Below, one piece after another: positions 1-7,060 of a stretch of 8,816 nucleotides of DNA. The notes beneath the pieces were generated by a model. That model was not told the DNA's origin, made no database searches, and saw only the letters and a list, made by a program, of their open reading frames with translations. The stretch spans positions 1-8,816 of the forward strand of contig JAQBZY010000038.1 of NCBI GenBank assembly GCA_027620395.1, given 5' to 3'. Origin of the DNA: Pseudomonadota bacterium. GTDB lineage: Bacteria; Pseudomonadota; Alphaproteobacteria; Rhodospirillales; Casp-alpha2. Numbering within the stretch: position 1 is the first letter of the stretch; each line of letters starts with the position of its first letter. The translations under genes were made by a program, and so were the position numbers.

Positions 1-153
1 GGCGGCTTCAAGGCGACACCGGGATCGGGGTGGGTGTTTGCGCATACCATCGCCAGGGACCAGCCGCATCCATTGAACGCCCCGTTCTCGCTCGAGCGGT
101 TTTCAAGCGGTTCGCTGATCGACGAACACGGCGCCGCCGCCGTGGCGCATTGA
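1..153 (+). CDS. soxB: Sarcosine oxidase beta subunit, C-terminal end (partial)
   Basis: This is the last 50 codons of a gene that begins before the window, read in frame from base 1 to the TGA at 151-153. The residues [10 protein letters not shown] followed by [10 protein letters not shown] and NAPFSLERF are, from family knowledge, the typical C-terminus of the beta subunit of heterotetrameric sarcosine oxidase and its paralogues (DAO/FAD-dependent oxidoreductase family). The beta subunit carries the amine-oxidising flavin site; the flavin-binding N-terminal part is outside the window, so cofactor residues cannot be checked. The next gene, soxD, starts 13 nt after the stop, and the stop codon overlaps the purine-rich ribosome binding site of soxD, consistent with one operon in the usual order B-D-A-G. 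The main alternative is the equivalent subunit of N-methylglutamate dehydrogenase (MgdA). Confidence 0.9.
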   Translation, partial: GGFKATPGSGWVFAHTIARDQPHPLNAPFSLERFSSGSLIDEHGAAAVAH

Positions 154-160
154 GGGGAGG
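152..160 (+). promoter_or_regulatory. Ribosome binding site of soxD
   Basis: GAGGGGAGG lies 6 nt upstream of the ATG at 167 and overlaps the soxB stop codon. It fixes the soxD start and suggests translation coupled to soxB. Confidence 0.7.
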
Positions 161-166
161 CCGGCG

Positions 167-457
167 ATGTTTCTAATCGATTGTCCTTACTGCGGACCGC
201 GCGAGGAAACGGAATTTTCGTATGGCCACGAGGCGCATGTTCACCGTCCCGCGGGCGCCGCCGCCGAAAAGCTCTCCGACGCCGAATGGGCGGACTATTT
301 GTTCATGCGCAAAAACCCGAAGGGCGTGCACCTTGAGCGCTGGGTGCACACACACGGTTGCCGGCGCTGGTTCAACGCGGCGCGCAACACCCACAGCAAT
401 GAAATTCTCGCCATTTATAGGGTTGGCGAGAAGCCGCCGAAGGGGCTTGCGCAATGA
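167..457 (+). CDS. soxD: Sarcosine oxidase delta subunit
   Basis: Encodes 96 residues, the usual size for the small delta subunit of heterotetrameric sarcosine oxidase, which has a zinc-binding role in the complex. The N-terminal IDCPYCG gives Cys6 and Cys9, and WVHTHGCRRWFN in the second half gives His61 and Cys65. These match the three-Cys/one-His zinc site known for this family. The ending RNTHSNEILAIYRVGEKP is also typical (the family usually has R-D/N-T-x-T). The ATG at 167 is supported by a strong ribosome binding site that overlaps the soxB stop. The stop codon overlaps the soxA start as ATGA (454-457), so soxD and soxA are probably translationally coupled. The paralogous possibility is MgdB of N-methylglutamate dehydrogenase. 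Confidence 0.95.
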   Translation: MFLIDCPYCGPREETEFSYGHEAHVHRPAGAAAEKLSDAEWADYLFMRKNPKGVHLERWVHTHGCRRWFNAARNTHSNEILAIYRVGEKPPKGLAQ

Positions 458-3400
458 CCAAACAGTTTCGTCTTCCCGAAGGCGGGCGGATCGACCGCGA
501 GCGTCGGCTTGGCTTCAGTTTCAATGGCCGCGCGTTTCGCGGCTATGCCGGCGACACGCTGGCGTCGGCGCTTTTGGCCAATGGTGTCCATCTGGTCGGG
601 CGGAGCTTCAAGTACCACCGGCCGCGGGGTATCTTCTCGGCCGGCTCGGAAGAACCCAATGCGCTTGTGCAGTTGGAACGGGGCGAACGGACCATCGCCA
701 ACTTGCTGGCGACGCGGATACCGCTTTACGACGGGCTTACCGCCACCAGCGTTAACTGCTGGCCGTCACCTGAGTTCGATCTGATGGCGGTGAACGGTCT
801 GTTTCACCGCATCTTCCCGGCCGGGTTCTACTACAAGACCTTCATGTGGCCGGTATCGGGCTGGAAGCTCTATGAATATTTCATCCGTCGCGCCGCCGGC
901 TTGGGCCGAGCGCCGGAGCACCCGGACCCCGACACCTACGACAAGATGAACACCCACGCCGATGTGGTGGTCGTCGGTGCCGGACCGGCCGGCTTGCAAG
1001 CGGCGCTCGCCGCTGGGCGCGCCGGGGCCAGAGTGCTCATATGCGACGAACAGACCGAATTCGGCGGGCAATTGTTGAACGAGCGGGCAGAAATCGACGG
1101 CCTGCCGGCGTTTGAATGGGTGGCGGCGGCGGAGAGCGAACTCGCAGCCATGCCGGACGTGCGGCTGCTCAAGCACACCACCGCGTTTGGGCACTACGAT
1201 CACAACTTCGTCGCCCTGATCGAAACCCGGGCCGCCAAAATTTCCGACGGCGAAGGTAAAACCCGGCAACGGCTGTGGCGGGTCCGTGCCAAGCGGGTGG
1301 TGCTGGCGACCGGCGCTATCGAGCGGCCATTGATATTCTCCGACAACGACCGGCCGGGCGTGATGCTGGCCGGTGCCGCCAGAACCTACGTCAACCGCTA
1401 TGCGGTCCGGCCTGGCAGCCGTGCCGTCCTATTCACCAACAATGACGATGCCTATCGGACCGCGCTCGATCTCAAGGCCGCCGGCATATCCGTCCCAGCC
1501 GTGATCGATGTCCGGCACGCTCCCGGCGGCGAGTTGCCGGCAAAAGTCATGGCCGCCGGAATCGAGGTCATCGAGCGGTCGGCCATCGTCGGCGTCGAGG
1601 GCACGCGCCGCGTCAAAGCCATTGAAGTCATGAAGATGAACGACGCCGGCAGCGGCGTCACCGGCAAACCGCGCCGGATTGAGTGCGATCTAATTGCCTG
1701 CTCGGGCGGCTGGAATCCGGTCGTGCATCTGCACAGCCATGCCGGCGGCAAGAACGTCTGGCGCGATGACTTCGGCATCTTCGTGCCCGGTCCGACGGTT
1801 CAGGCGTCAGCGGCGGCCGGCGCCGCCAATGGGTCGTTTTCCTTGCAAGCCTGCCTGGACCAGGGTGCCCAAGCCGGCGCCGAGGCAATCAAGTTGATCG
1901 GTTTCACTCCGGCCAAGGCATCGCAGCCTCGGGCGACCAATGACCCGACCGAGGAGCCGTGGCGTAATCTTTGGCTGATCCCATCGACGCGCCCGACCGG
2001 CGAGCGCGGCAAGCATTTCCTCGATCAGCAAAACGATGTCACCGCCGCCGACATCGAGCTTGCTATCCGCGAAGGTTATCGGTCGGTCGAGCACGCCAAG
2101 CGCTACACCACGCTCGGCATGGCCACCGACCAGGGCAAGACCGGCAACATCCCCGGCCACGCCATCCTGGCCAAGGCCTTGGGCCAGGACATTCCGGCGA
2201 CGGGAACGACGACGTTCCGCCCGCCCTACACGCCGGTGACCATGGGTGCCGTCGCCGGCCGCATGGTCGATCAATTCTTCGATCCTGCGCGACGAACGCC
2301 GATGCACGCCTGGCACGAGAGCGCCGGCTGCAAGTGGGAAGACGTCGGTCAGTGGAAGCGTCCTTGGTACTACCCGAAACCAGGCGAAAGTATGGACGAT
2401 GCCGTCAGCCGAGAGTGCCTGACGGTCCGGAACGCGGTCGGCATTCTCGATGCGACGACGCTGGGCAAGATCGATATCCAAGGGCCGGACGCGGCCGAGT
2501 TTCTCAACCGGGTTTACACCAACGCTTGGAGCAAACTATCACCTGGCCGTTGCCGATATGGGCTGATGCTTAGGGACGACGGCATGATCTTCGACGACGG
2601 CGTGACTTCGTGTCTGGCCGAAAACCACTACTTGATGACGACGACGTCCGGCGGCGCCGCGCGCGTGCTGGCTTGGCTCGAGGAATGGCTGCAAACCGAA
2701 TGGCCGGAATTGAAGGTGTATCTGACCTCGGTCACCGAACAATACGCAACGCTGTCACTCGCCGGTCCGAACGCGCGGGCGTTGCTTGGCGAGTTGACGG
2801 CCGATATCGATCTGAGCCCGGACACGTTTCCATTCATGTCGTGGCGAACCGGCACTGTCGGCGGCGTCCCGGCGCGCGTATTTCGGATCAGCTTCACCGG
2901 CGAAAGCGCCTATGAAATCAACGTCCCGGCCTCGGCCGGCGCGGCACTTTGGACCGATGTCATGCACGCCGGCGAAAAGCACGGCATCACGCCCTACGGC
3001 ACCGAGGCCATGCATGTGCTCCGCGCCGAGAAAGGATTCATCATCGCCGGCCAGGAAACCGACGGCAGCGTCACACCATACGATCTCGGCATGGATTGGA
3101 TTGTGTCCGCGAAGAAACCGGATTTCATCGGCAAGCGGTCGTTGCAGCGCGCCGATTGCATGCGGGTCGACCGCAAGCAATTGGTCGGACTATTGCCGAA
3201 AAACCCAACCGATCTGCTCCCCGAGGGCGGCCAGATCGTCAAGGAAGTGCTCAAGTCGCCACCGATGCCGATGCTGGGGCACGTGACCTCGAGCTACCGC
3301 TCGGCGACGCTCGGCCGGACCTTCGCGCTGGCCCTCGTCAAATCGGGGCGGGAGCGCATCGGCCAAACCGTGCACGTGCCGCTCGAAGACCGGAGCATCG

Positions 3401-3459
3401 CCTGCGACATCGTCAATCCGGTCTTCTACGATCCGGATGGGAGCCGCCTCAATGGTTGA
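454..3459 (+). CDS. soxA: Sarcosine oxidase alpha subunit
   Basis: Encodes 1001 residues, close to the known length of about 965-1000 for this cytoplasmic subunit. Three regions are visible. Residues about 18-80 form a ferredoxin-like domain (GDTLASALLANG, RSFKYHRPRGI) that lacks the iron-sulfur cysteines of its relatives, as is normal for SoxA. A nucleotide-binding oxidoreductase region begins with VVVVGAGPAG (about 171-180, GxGxxG) and contains VVLATGAIERP near 284-291. A C-terminal GcvT-like aminomethyltransferase domain runs from about 615 to the end (SFTGESAYEI, GTEAMHVLRAEKGF) and is expected to bind tetrahydrofolate. Family role: with SoxB it demethylates sarcosine to glycine, reduces O2 to H2O2, and transfers the methylene group to tetrahydrofolate to give 5,10-methylene-THF. 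The start overlaps soxD by ATGA and has GAAGGGG 8 nt upstream (439-445). Sequence alone does not exclude the N-methylglutamate dehydrogenase paralogue (MgdC). Confidence 0.95.
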   Translation: MTKQFRLPEGGRIDRERRLGFSFNGRAFRGYAGDTLASALLANGVHLVGRSFKYHRPRGIFSAGSEEPNALVQLERGERTIANLLATRIPLYDGLTATSVNCWPSPEFDLMAVNGLFHRIFPAGFYYKTFMWPVSGWKLYEYFIRRAAGLGRAPEHPDPDTYDKMNTHADVVVVGAGPAGLQAALAAGRAGARVLICDEQTEFGGQLLNERAEIDGLPAFEWVAAAESELAAMPDVRLLKHTTAFGHYDHNFVALIETRAAKISDGEGKTRQRLWRVRAKRVVLATGAIERPLIFSDNDRPGVMLAGAARTYVNRYAVRPGSRAVLFTNNDDAYRTALDLKAAGISVPAVIDVRHAPGGELPAKVMAAGIEVIERSAIVGVEGTRRVKAIEVMKMNDAGSGVTGKPRRIECDLIACSGGWNPVVHLHSHAGGKNVWRDDFGIFVPGPTVQASAAAGAANGSFSLQACLDQGAQAGAEAIKLIGFTPAKASQPRATNDPTEEPWRNLWLIPSTRPTGERGKHFLDQQNDVTAADIELAIREGYRSVEHAKRYTTLGMATDQGKTGNIPGHAILAKALGQDIPATGTTTFRPPYTPVTMGAVAGRMVDQFFDPARRTPMHAWHESAGCKWEDVGQWKRPWYYPKPGESMDDAVSRECLTVRNAVGILDATTLGKIDIQGPDAAEFLNRVYTNAWSKLSPGRCRYGLMLRDDGMIFDDGVTSCLAENHYLMTTTSGGAARVLAWLEEWLQTEWPELKVYLTSVTEQYATLSLAGPNARALLGELTADIDLSPDTFPFMSWRTGTVGGVPARVFRISFTGESAYEINVPASAGAALWTDVMHAGEKHGITPYGTEAMHVLRAEKGFIIAGQETDGSVTPYDLGMDWIVSAKKPDFIGKRSLQRADCMRVDRKQLVGLLPKNPTDLLPEGGQIVKEVLKSPPMPMLGHVTSSYRSATLGRTFALALVKSGRERIGQTVHVPLEDRSIACDIVNPVFYDPDGSRLNG
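3439..3443 (+). promoter_or_regulatory. Ribosome binding site deciding the soxG start
   Basis: GGGAG sits 8 nt before the ATG at 3452, inside the end of soxA. No comparable purine stretch precedes the earlier in-frame ATG at 3437, so the later start is preferred. Confidence 0.5.
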
Positions 3460-4075
3460 GAGCTATCGCCAGCAAAGTCCGCTCGATCACTTGGCGCTGA
3501 CCACGCATCCGGCAAGGCATGCCGATGACGCTGGCTTAATCTTGGGTCAGCGGTCGTTCATGGAGCTGATCAATCTCCGCGGTGACGCCAACCGTTCCGA
3601 TTTTACCGATGCCGTTCGCCATGCCGTCAAAATCGACCTGCCGATCTCGGCCAATACCGCCGCTGGCAAATTAGCCGGTCCGCACATCCTTTGGCTCGGT
3701 CCCGACGAATGGCTGATCGTCGCCAAGCCAGGCTCCGGCGAGCGCATGGCAACGGCGCTCCGGAACGCGCTCGCCGGCCAACACGCGGCCGTCACCGAGA
3801 CCGGCCAATCCCGAACCTGCATCATGATCGGCGGAAGCCATGCGAGGGATGTCCTGGCCAAGGGATGCGCGCTCGATCTGCATCCGTCCGCGTTCGGCGC
3901 CGGCCAATGCGCGCAAACGCTGTTGGCCAAGGCCGGCGTCATTCTGCACCTACCGCTTGCACCCAAGGGCGCCGAGCCGATGTTCGAAATCCATGTGCTC
4001 AGAAGTTTCGCTGCCTATCTTTGGGCCTGGCTCGAGGACGCCGCCCAGGAATACGGGCTCCGCGTCGACATCTGA
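3452..4075 (+). CDS. soxG: Sarcosine oxidase gamma subunit
   Basis: Encodes 207 residues, the expected size for the gamma subunit, which has a GcvT-like fold and is a structural partner of the alpha-beta core. The opening MVESYRQQSPLDHL is the usual start of the family, followed by FMELINLRGD and HILWLGPDEWLIV, a typical signature block. The C-terminal part (MFEIHVLRSFAAYLWAWLEDAAQEYG) also fits. I chose the ATG at 3452 rather than 3437 because it has GGGAG at a good distance and because the earlier start would add five residues (MGAAS) before the conserved opening. It overlaps the end of soxA by 8 nt. Its TGA (4073-4075) directly abuts the stop codon of the convergent trkH gene with no spacer. 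The paralogous possibility is MgdD. Confidence 0.93.
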   Translation: MVESYRQQSPLDHLALTTHPARHADDAGLILGQRSFMELINLRGDANRSDFTDAVRHAVKIDLPISANTAAGKLAGPHILWLGPDEWLIVAKPGSGERMATALRNALAGQHAAVTETGQSRTCIMIGGSHARDVLAKGCALDLHPSAFGAGQCAQTLLAKAGVILHLPLAPKGAEPMFEIHVLRSFAAYLWAWLEDAAQEYGLRVDI

Positions 4076-4078
4076 TCA
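4073..4078. other. Back-to-back stop codons of convergent genes (TGATCA)
   Basis: The soxG stop TGA (4073-4075, plus) and the trkH stop TGA (4076-4078, minus) touch directly and form TGATCA, embedded in the 8-bp perfect palindrome CTGATCAG (4072-4079). There is no spacer in which a separate terminator could lie, so any transcription end point must be inside one of the genes. Confidence 0.9.
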
Positions 4079-4396
4079 GGTGCGCCAGAACGCCGGCGTC
4101 AAGATGACCACCAGCGTGAAATATTCCAGCCGGCCCAGCAGCATGTCGATCGAAAGCACCCACTTCGCGGCATCGGGCAAGGATTGATAATTGCCGCTAG
4201 GCCCGATCACCTGGCCGAGGCCGGGGCCGACGTTGGAAACCGCCGTCGCCGAGCCGGTGATAGCGGTCAACAGATCCAAACCCATGGCCGACAGCGCGAC
4301 CGACGAAAACGTCACCGTCAGGGCGACCATCAAGGCGAACATCAAAATGCCAGTGGTTATATCGTCGGTGATGCGCCGGCCGGCGAACGACGGCAT
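4076..4396 (-). CDS. trkH: TrkH C-terminal fragment with pore loop 4
   Basis: This is the part of the interrupted trkH downstream of the TAA, 106 residues from the first ATG in frame. It holds a transmembrane helix (about residues 16-37), the fourth selectivity loop AVSNVGPGLG (52-61) and the terminal amphipathic segment ending TPAFWRT. The ATG at 4396 is only the first possible restart: five sense codons (PNEIV) lie between it and the stop, and only a weak GAG precedes it. Independent translation is therefore doubtful. It is best read as the tail of one gene. Confidence 0.6.
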   Translation of the reverse strand: MPSFAGRRITDDITTGILMFALMVALTVTFSSVALSAMGLDLLTAITGSATAVSNVGPGLGQVIGPSGNYQSLPDAAKWVLSIDMLLGRLEYFTLVVILTPAFWRT

Positions 4397-4411
4397 GACG
4401 ATCTCGTTGGG

Positions 4412-5536
4412 TTAAATTCGCTCGCGGATGTATCCGCCGACCACCTGCCAAAGAACGGCAAACCGGAAAATCTTGACGCCGCCGGCCGTCGAGCCGGTGC
4501 AGCCGCCGATGAAAGTCAAGAAAAAGAACACCACCAGCGGCAACGTCCCCCACATCGCGTAGTCGGCGTTGGAAAATCCGGTCGTCGTCAGAATTGAGAC
4601 GACATTGAATGCCGCTAGCCTGAGCGCATCCATGGAATCAACCTTGTCAACCAGCCGAAGCCAAGCCGTCATCATCGCGACGACAATGACTGTCAGCCCC
4701 AGGAACCGGCTGATTTGCGCATCGCCAAGCGCCGACAATTGCCGAGTGCGCAGAAATTGCACGAACAGCACAAACGGCATCGCGCCGGCCAACATGAACA
4801 ACGTGATGACCCAGTCGACCGCCGGTAATCTGAAATGGCCGACCGAATCGTCGTAATTCGAAAAGCCACCAGTCGACACCGTGGTCATGGCGTGAACGAT
4901 GGCGTCGAATACATCCATGCCGGCTGCCAGCAGCGCCAAGGCGCACCAAACCGTCAATAACAGATACACGCCGACGATGGCGCCGGCCATGCGATGGATT
5001 TGCGGCATGAATTTCTCACCCCGCTCGGACGATTCCATTTGGAACAACTGCATGCCGCCGACTTTGAGAAACGGCAGGATCGCCAAACCCATGACGACGA
5101 TGCCGACGCCGCCGATCAACTGAATGATTGCGCGCCAAAGCAGGAGACCTCGCGGCACCTCGGCGAGCCTCGTCAATACCGTCGAGCCGGTGGTGGTCAG
5201 CCCGGAGACCGACTCGAACCAGGCATCGGTAAATGACATCCCATGCGTTGAAACGTAGAACGGCAGCGCCGCAAATGCCGAAATCACGACCCATGAGCCG
5301 CCAGCAACAAGAAACGCCTGACGGCGGTTCAAATCCATGGAGTGCCCGCCCGTCACCAACAGCAAGATGGCACCCGTCATCATGCAAATAGCGCCGGATA
5401 TCGTGATCGGTAACCAGTCAGGCGCGTGCCGCACCGCCTCGACAACTGCCGGAATCCACATGGCCAGGGCCAGCACCACCAGAAACCCGCCAAGAATTCT
5501 GACCACGGGGGCAAAGTAGAATGATCGGGAGATCAT
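4412..5536 (-). CDS. trkH: TrkH N-terminal fragment, three of four pore units
   Basis: This is the open part of the interrupted trkH, 374 residues ending at the TAA at 4412-4414. It contains the first two hydrophobic helices (about residues 10-30 and 43-62), pore loops 1 to 3, and the GGCTGSTAGGVKIFR hallmark. It lacks the fourth pore loop and the last helices, which are needed for the fourfold pseudosymmetric pore, so on its own it would not be expected to form a working channel. It starts 52 nt after the ribbon-helix-helix gene on the same strand. Confidence 0.8.
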   Translation of the reverse strand: MISRSFYFAPVVRILGGFLVVLALAMWIPAVVEAVRHAPDWLPITISGAICMMTGAILLLVTGGHSMDLNRRQAFLVAGGSWVVISAFAALPFYVSTHGMSFTDAWFESVSGLTTTGSTVLTRLAEVPRGLLLWRAIIQLIGGVGIVVMGLAILPFLKVGGMQLFQMESSERGEKFMPQIHRMAGAIVGVYLLLTVWCALALLAAGMDVFDAIVHAMTTVSTGGFSNYDDSVGHFRLPAVDWVITLFMLAGAMPFVLFVQFLRTRQLSALGDAQISRFLGLTVIVVAMMTAWLRLVDKVDSMDALRLAAFNVVSILTTTGFSNADYAMWGTLPLVVFFFLTFIGGCTGSTAGGVKIFRFAVLWQVVGGYIRERI

Positions 5537-5588
5537 GCGTCAGCCATTGACGAGCGATGGCAGCCGGACCGCCGCCGCGGGGAACGAA

Positions 5589-6062
5589 TTAGGCATCGGA
5601 ACCGCCAGCATTTGATTTGCCCTTGGCCGCGAGTTTTTTCTTCTTCCGCTTCGGCACCTTTCCCTCGGCGACCAACGCCGCGTCACGGGCCGACTTGTGC
5701 ATATCGTCGAAACCGCTGGCCAGGCTTCGCATCACCGCTGCGGTCAGACGTTTGGCCGCGGCATCGGTGATCGCGGAATCGGCAGCCGCGCTCGGCAGCC
5801 GCTTTGCGATCTCATCGAGCCTGCTCTCGATCTCGGCGAGTGATTTGGGGTCGACGACGACAGCGACGTTACCCCGCGGCCGTCCGGACCGTCCGGCCAG
5901 GGATTCGTCGGCGGCGGCGTTAAGGGTACGATCGACCCAGGCGCGGATTGACATGCCGGCTTGCGCGGCCGCGGCCTTGATTTTGTCGCGGGTTTCCGGC
6001 GCGGCGCCGGTAATAGTCCAACTTCTGTCGTCCTGCCCTTGAGTGCGGATTGGGTCAGCCAT
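5589..6062 (-). CDS. Ribbon-helix-helix protein with lysine-rich tail
   Basis: Encodes 157 residues. Residues about 13-49 (RSWTITGAAPETRDKIKAAA, then AGMSIRAWVDRTL) fit a ribbon-helix-helix DNA-binding fold: a short beta strand (14-18), helix one (22-35), a turn at GMS, and helix two (38-49). Residues 72-90 look like an amphipathic helix (SLAEIESRLDEIAKRL) that could mediate self-association. The C-terminus has a strongly basic stretch (KVPKRKKKKLAAKGK, about 135-149), which could add non-specific DNA affinity. Similar RHH segments occur at the N-terminus of alphaproteobacterial proteins of several kinds, so the target and role are unknown. The ATG at 6062 has GGAG 7 nt upstream. It lies between the membrane protein gene (65 nt) and trkH (52 nt). 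No toxin-like partner is adjacent, so an antitoxin role is not supported. Confidence 0.75.
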   Translation of the reverse strand: MADPIRTQGQDDRSWTITGAAPETRDKIKAAAAQAGMSIRAWVDRTLNAAADESLAGRSGRPRGNVAVVVDPKSLAEIESRLDEIAKRLPSAAADSAITDAAAKRLTAAVMRSLASGFDDMHKSARDAALVAEGKVPKRKKKKLAAKGKSNAGGSDA

Positions 6063-6102
6063 GCGGGCGCTCCAGGGATGCCGTCGGATTGCGTCACACT
6101 AC

Positions 6103-6116
6103 CCCCTCTCAAGGGG
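6103..6116 (-). other. Small GC-rich hairpin between the membrane protein and RHH genes
   Basis: CCCCT (6103-6107) pairs with AGGGG (6112-6116) around a 4-nt loop, giving a 5-bp stem in the 65-nt gap after the membrane protein stop codon. No T tract follows on the minus strand, so it is at best a weak or factor-assisted transcription end, or a fragment of a dispersed intergenic repeat. Confidence 0.25.
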
Positions 6117-6127
6117 CTGGGAAAGGC

Positions 6128-7060
6128 TCAGCCGTCACGCCGGTCGGCGTCGTCGCGGCGACCGGAAACCCGACGTTCTTCGGGTTCGCGGCGGTCATCT
6201 GTTTCTCGACGCTCGGCGGCCGGTGGCGCGGCATCGGCGAGGTTCCGGCGTTTCGCCATCCGGCGCTGATTGTGCCGCCGCTCCTTGCGCCGCCGCTCGC
6301 GGCGCGCCTTGGCGACCCGGTAACCGATGTAGCTGCCGAGGATGAGCATCAGCCCGGCCAGGGCCGATAGCATCAGGACAATCACGATCATCGGCGGCGG
6401 CTTGATTTTCGATGGCGACGCACTGAAAGCCTTGCGCCTTTCATATTCCGCCGTGAGCTGCTCCTCGGATTCGTTCGGAAAGTTGCCCGACAGCGATGGC
6501 GGTGCAGACGGAGCCTCGGCCGGCGGAATCGGTTGGGCATCGACGGTGCCGGCGGACTTCGTCGGCGGCGGCAGTTGCATCGGTGCCTCGGCATGCCGGG
6601 TCCAGGGCAGGTATTTGATCGGCTGGCAACCGGCATTGCCGCCAGGGACATCCATCAACTCCGTGCCAGCGCCCCGGGTTTTTGATCCCTGCACCAACTG
6701 AAAGTCTTTGACGATCCTGGCGCTGGCGATCAATTGCACGATTTCCTGCAGTCGCTGGCGTCTGGCCGATAAATCCTCGGCGATCGCCGCCAATTGTATG
6801 GGGCCGTCGGTAAAATCGGCCGCCAATACGGGCAAAATTTCCGCCAGTTTGCCGCAAAACAGCGGCACGGCGCCAATGCCCGAAAGAACCACATAGGGCG
6901 TCAGCGAGGTCTTGCCCTTGAGTCCTTTCGCGGAAATCGCCGGCAACGTCATGCTGCGCAGTTGCAACGCCACTTCGCGATCAGCGGCGGCGACCGGCGG
7001 GAAAGGATCGACACTCGTAAATACGATGGCGATAGCGATCAACGTAAGGCGCACGCTCAT
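6128..7060 (-). CDS. Secreted/single-span membrane protein with arginine-dyad tail
   Basis: I do not recognise this family. The 310-residue product starts with a signal peptide (MSVRLTLIAIAIVF, likely cleavage after PVAAA near residue 26). A periplasmic region of about 195 residues follows, with two cysteines (69 and 145) that could form a disulfide, a helical stretch (about 91-118, EDLSARRQRLQEIVQLIASA) and a proline-rich linker (161-190). One transmembrane helix (about 224-249) follows, then a cytoplasmic tail that is extremely rich in arginine. RR dyads recur every 5-6 residues at about 253, 257, 261, 266, 271, and again at 284, 290, 296, 301, 307. The expected topology is N-out, C-in. The ATG at 7060 is chosen over one 60 nt upstream because it overlaps the VOC stop codon as ATGA (7057-7060) and puts the signal peptide at the N-terminus. 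The context implies co-expression with the VOC protein and probably the AOR. Confidence 0.75.
   Translation of the reverse strand: MSVRLTLIAIAIVFTSVDPFPPVAAADREVALQLRSMTLPAISAKGLKGKTSLTPYVVLSGIGAVPLFCGKLAEILPVLAADFTDGPIQLAAIAEDLSARRQRLQEIVQLIASARIVKDFQLVQGSKTRGAGTELMDVPGGNAGCQPIKYLPWTRHAEAPMQLPPPTKSAGTVDAQPIPPAEAPSAPPSLSGNFPNESEEQLTAEYERRKAFSASPSKIKPPPMIVIVLMLSALAGLMLILGSYIGYRVAKARRERRRKERRHNQRRMAKRRNLADAAPPAAERRETDDRREPEERRVSGRRDDADRRDG

Larger units (their letters stand above)
4076..5536 (-). pseudogene. trkH: TrkH potassium transporter, interrupted by an in-frame TAA
   Basis: Read through the stop, this is a 486-codon TrkH, the family's normal length (about 480-485). TrkH is the inner-membrane channel subunit of the Trk K+ uptake system, gated by cytoplasmic TrkA, which is not in this window. 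It has four repeated pore units with selectivity loops: TTTGST (residues 114-119), TVSTGGFSN (219-227), LTTTGFSN (316-323) and AVSNVGPGLG (about 432-441). The family hallmark GGCTGSTAGGVKIFR is at 344-358, and the typical ending MLLGRLEYFTLVVILTPAFWR is present. A TAA at 4412-4414 falls at codon 375, between the third and fourth pore units. The frame is unchanged on both sides (RERI, stop, PNEIVMPSFAGRRITDD), so this is a point substitution, not a frameshift. It may be a recent nonsense mutation, a sequencing or assembly error, or a tolerated stop. The in-frame TGA at 5540-5542 means the start cannot lie upstream of 5536. No clear ribosome binding site precedes it. Confidence 0.85.

Noticed and set aside
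1807..2481. Minus-strand 224-codon frame inside soxA
   Set aside because: soxA is certain in this region and the antisense product has no family features.
3437..3451. Upstream ATG for soxG adding five residues
   Set aside because: It has no ribosome binding site and precedes the conserved family N-terminus; the ATG at 3452 has GGGAG 8 nt upstream.
4379..4420. Frameshift as the cause of the trkH interruption
   Set aside because: Codons before and after the TAA are in the same frame with family-like residues on both sides, so it is a substitution-type stop.
4184..4597. Plus-strand open frame of 137 codons opposite trkH
   Set aside because: It spans the TAA region but resembles no family; the minus strand is TrkH on both sides of it.
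5617..6042. Plus-strand 141-codon frame with FFFFRF near its start
   Set aside because: The phenylalanine run is the antisense of the lysine-rich tail of the ribbon-helix-helix gene, which has a proper ribosome binding site and domain.
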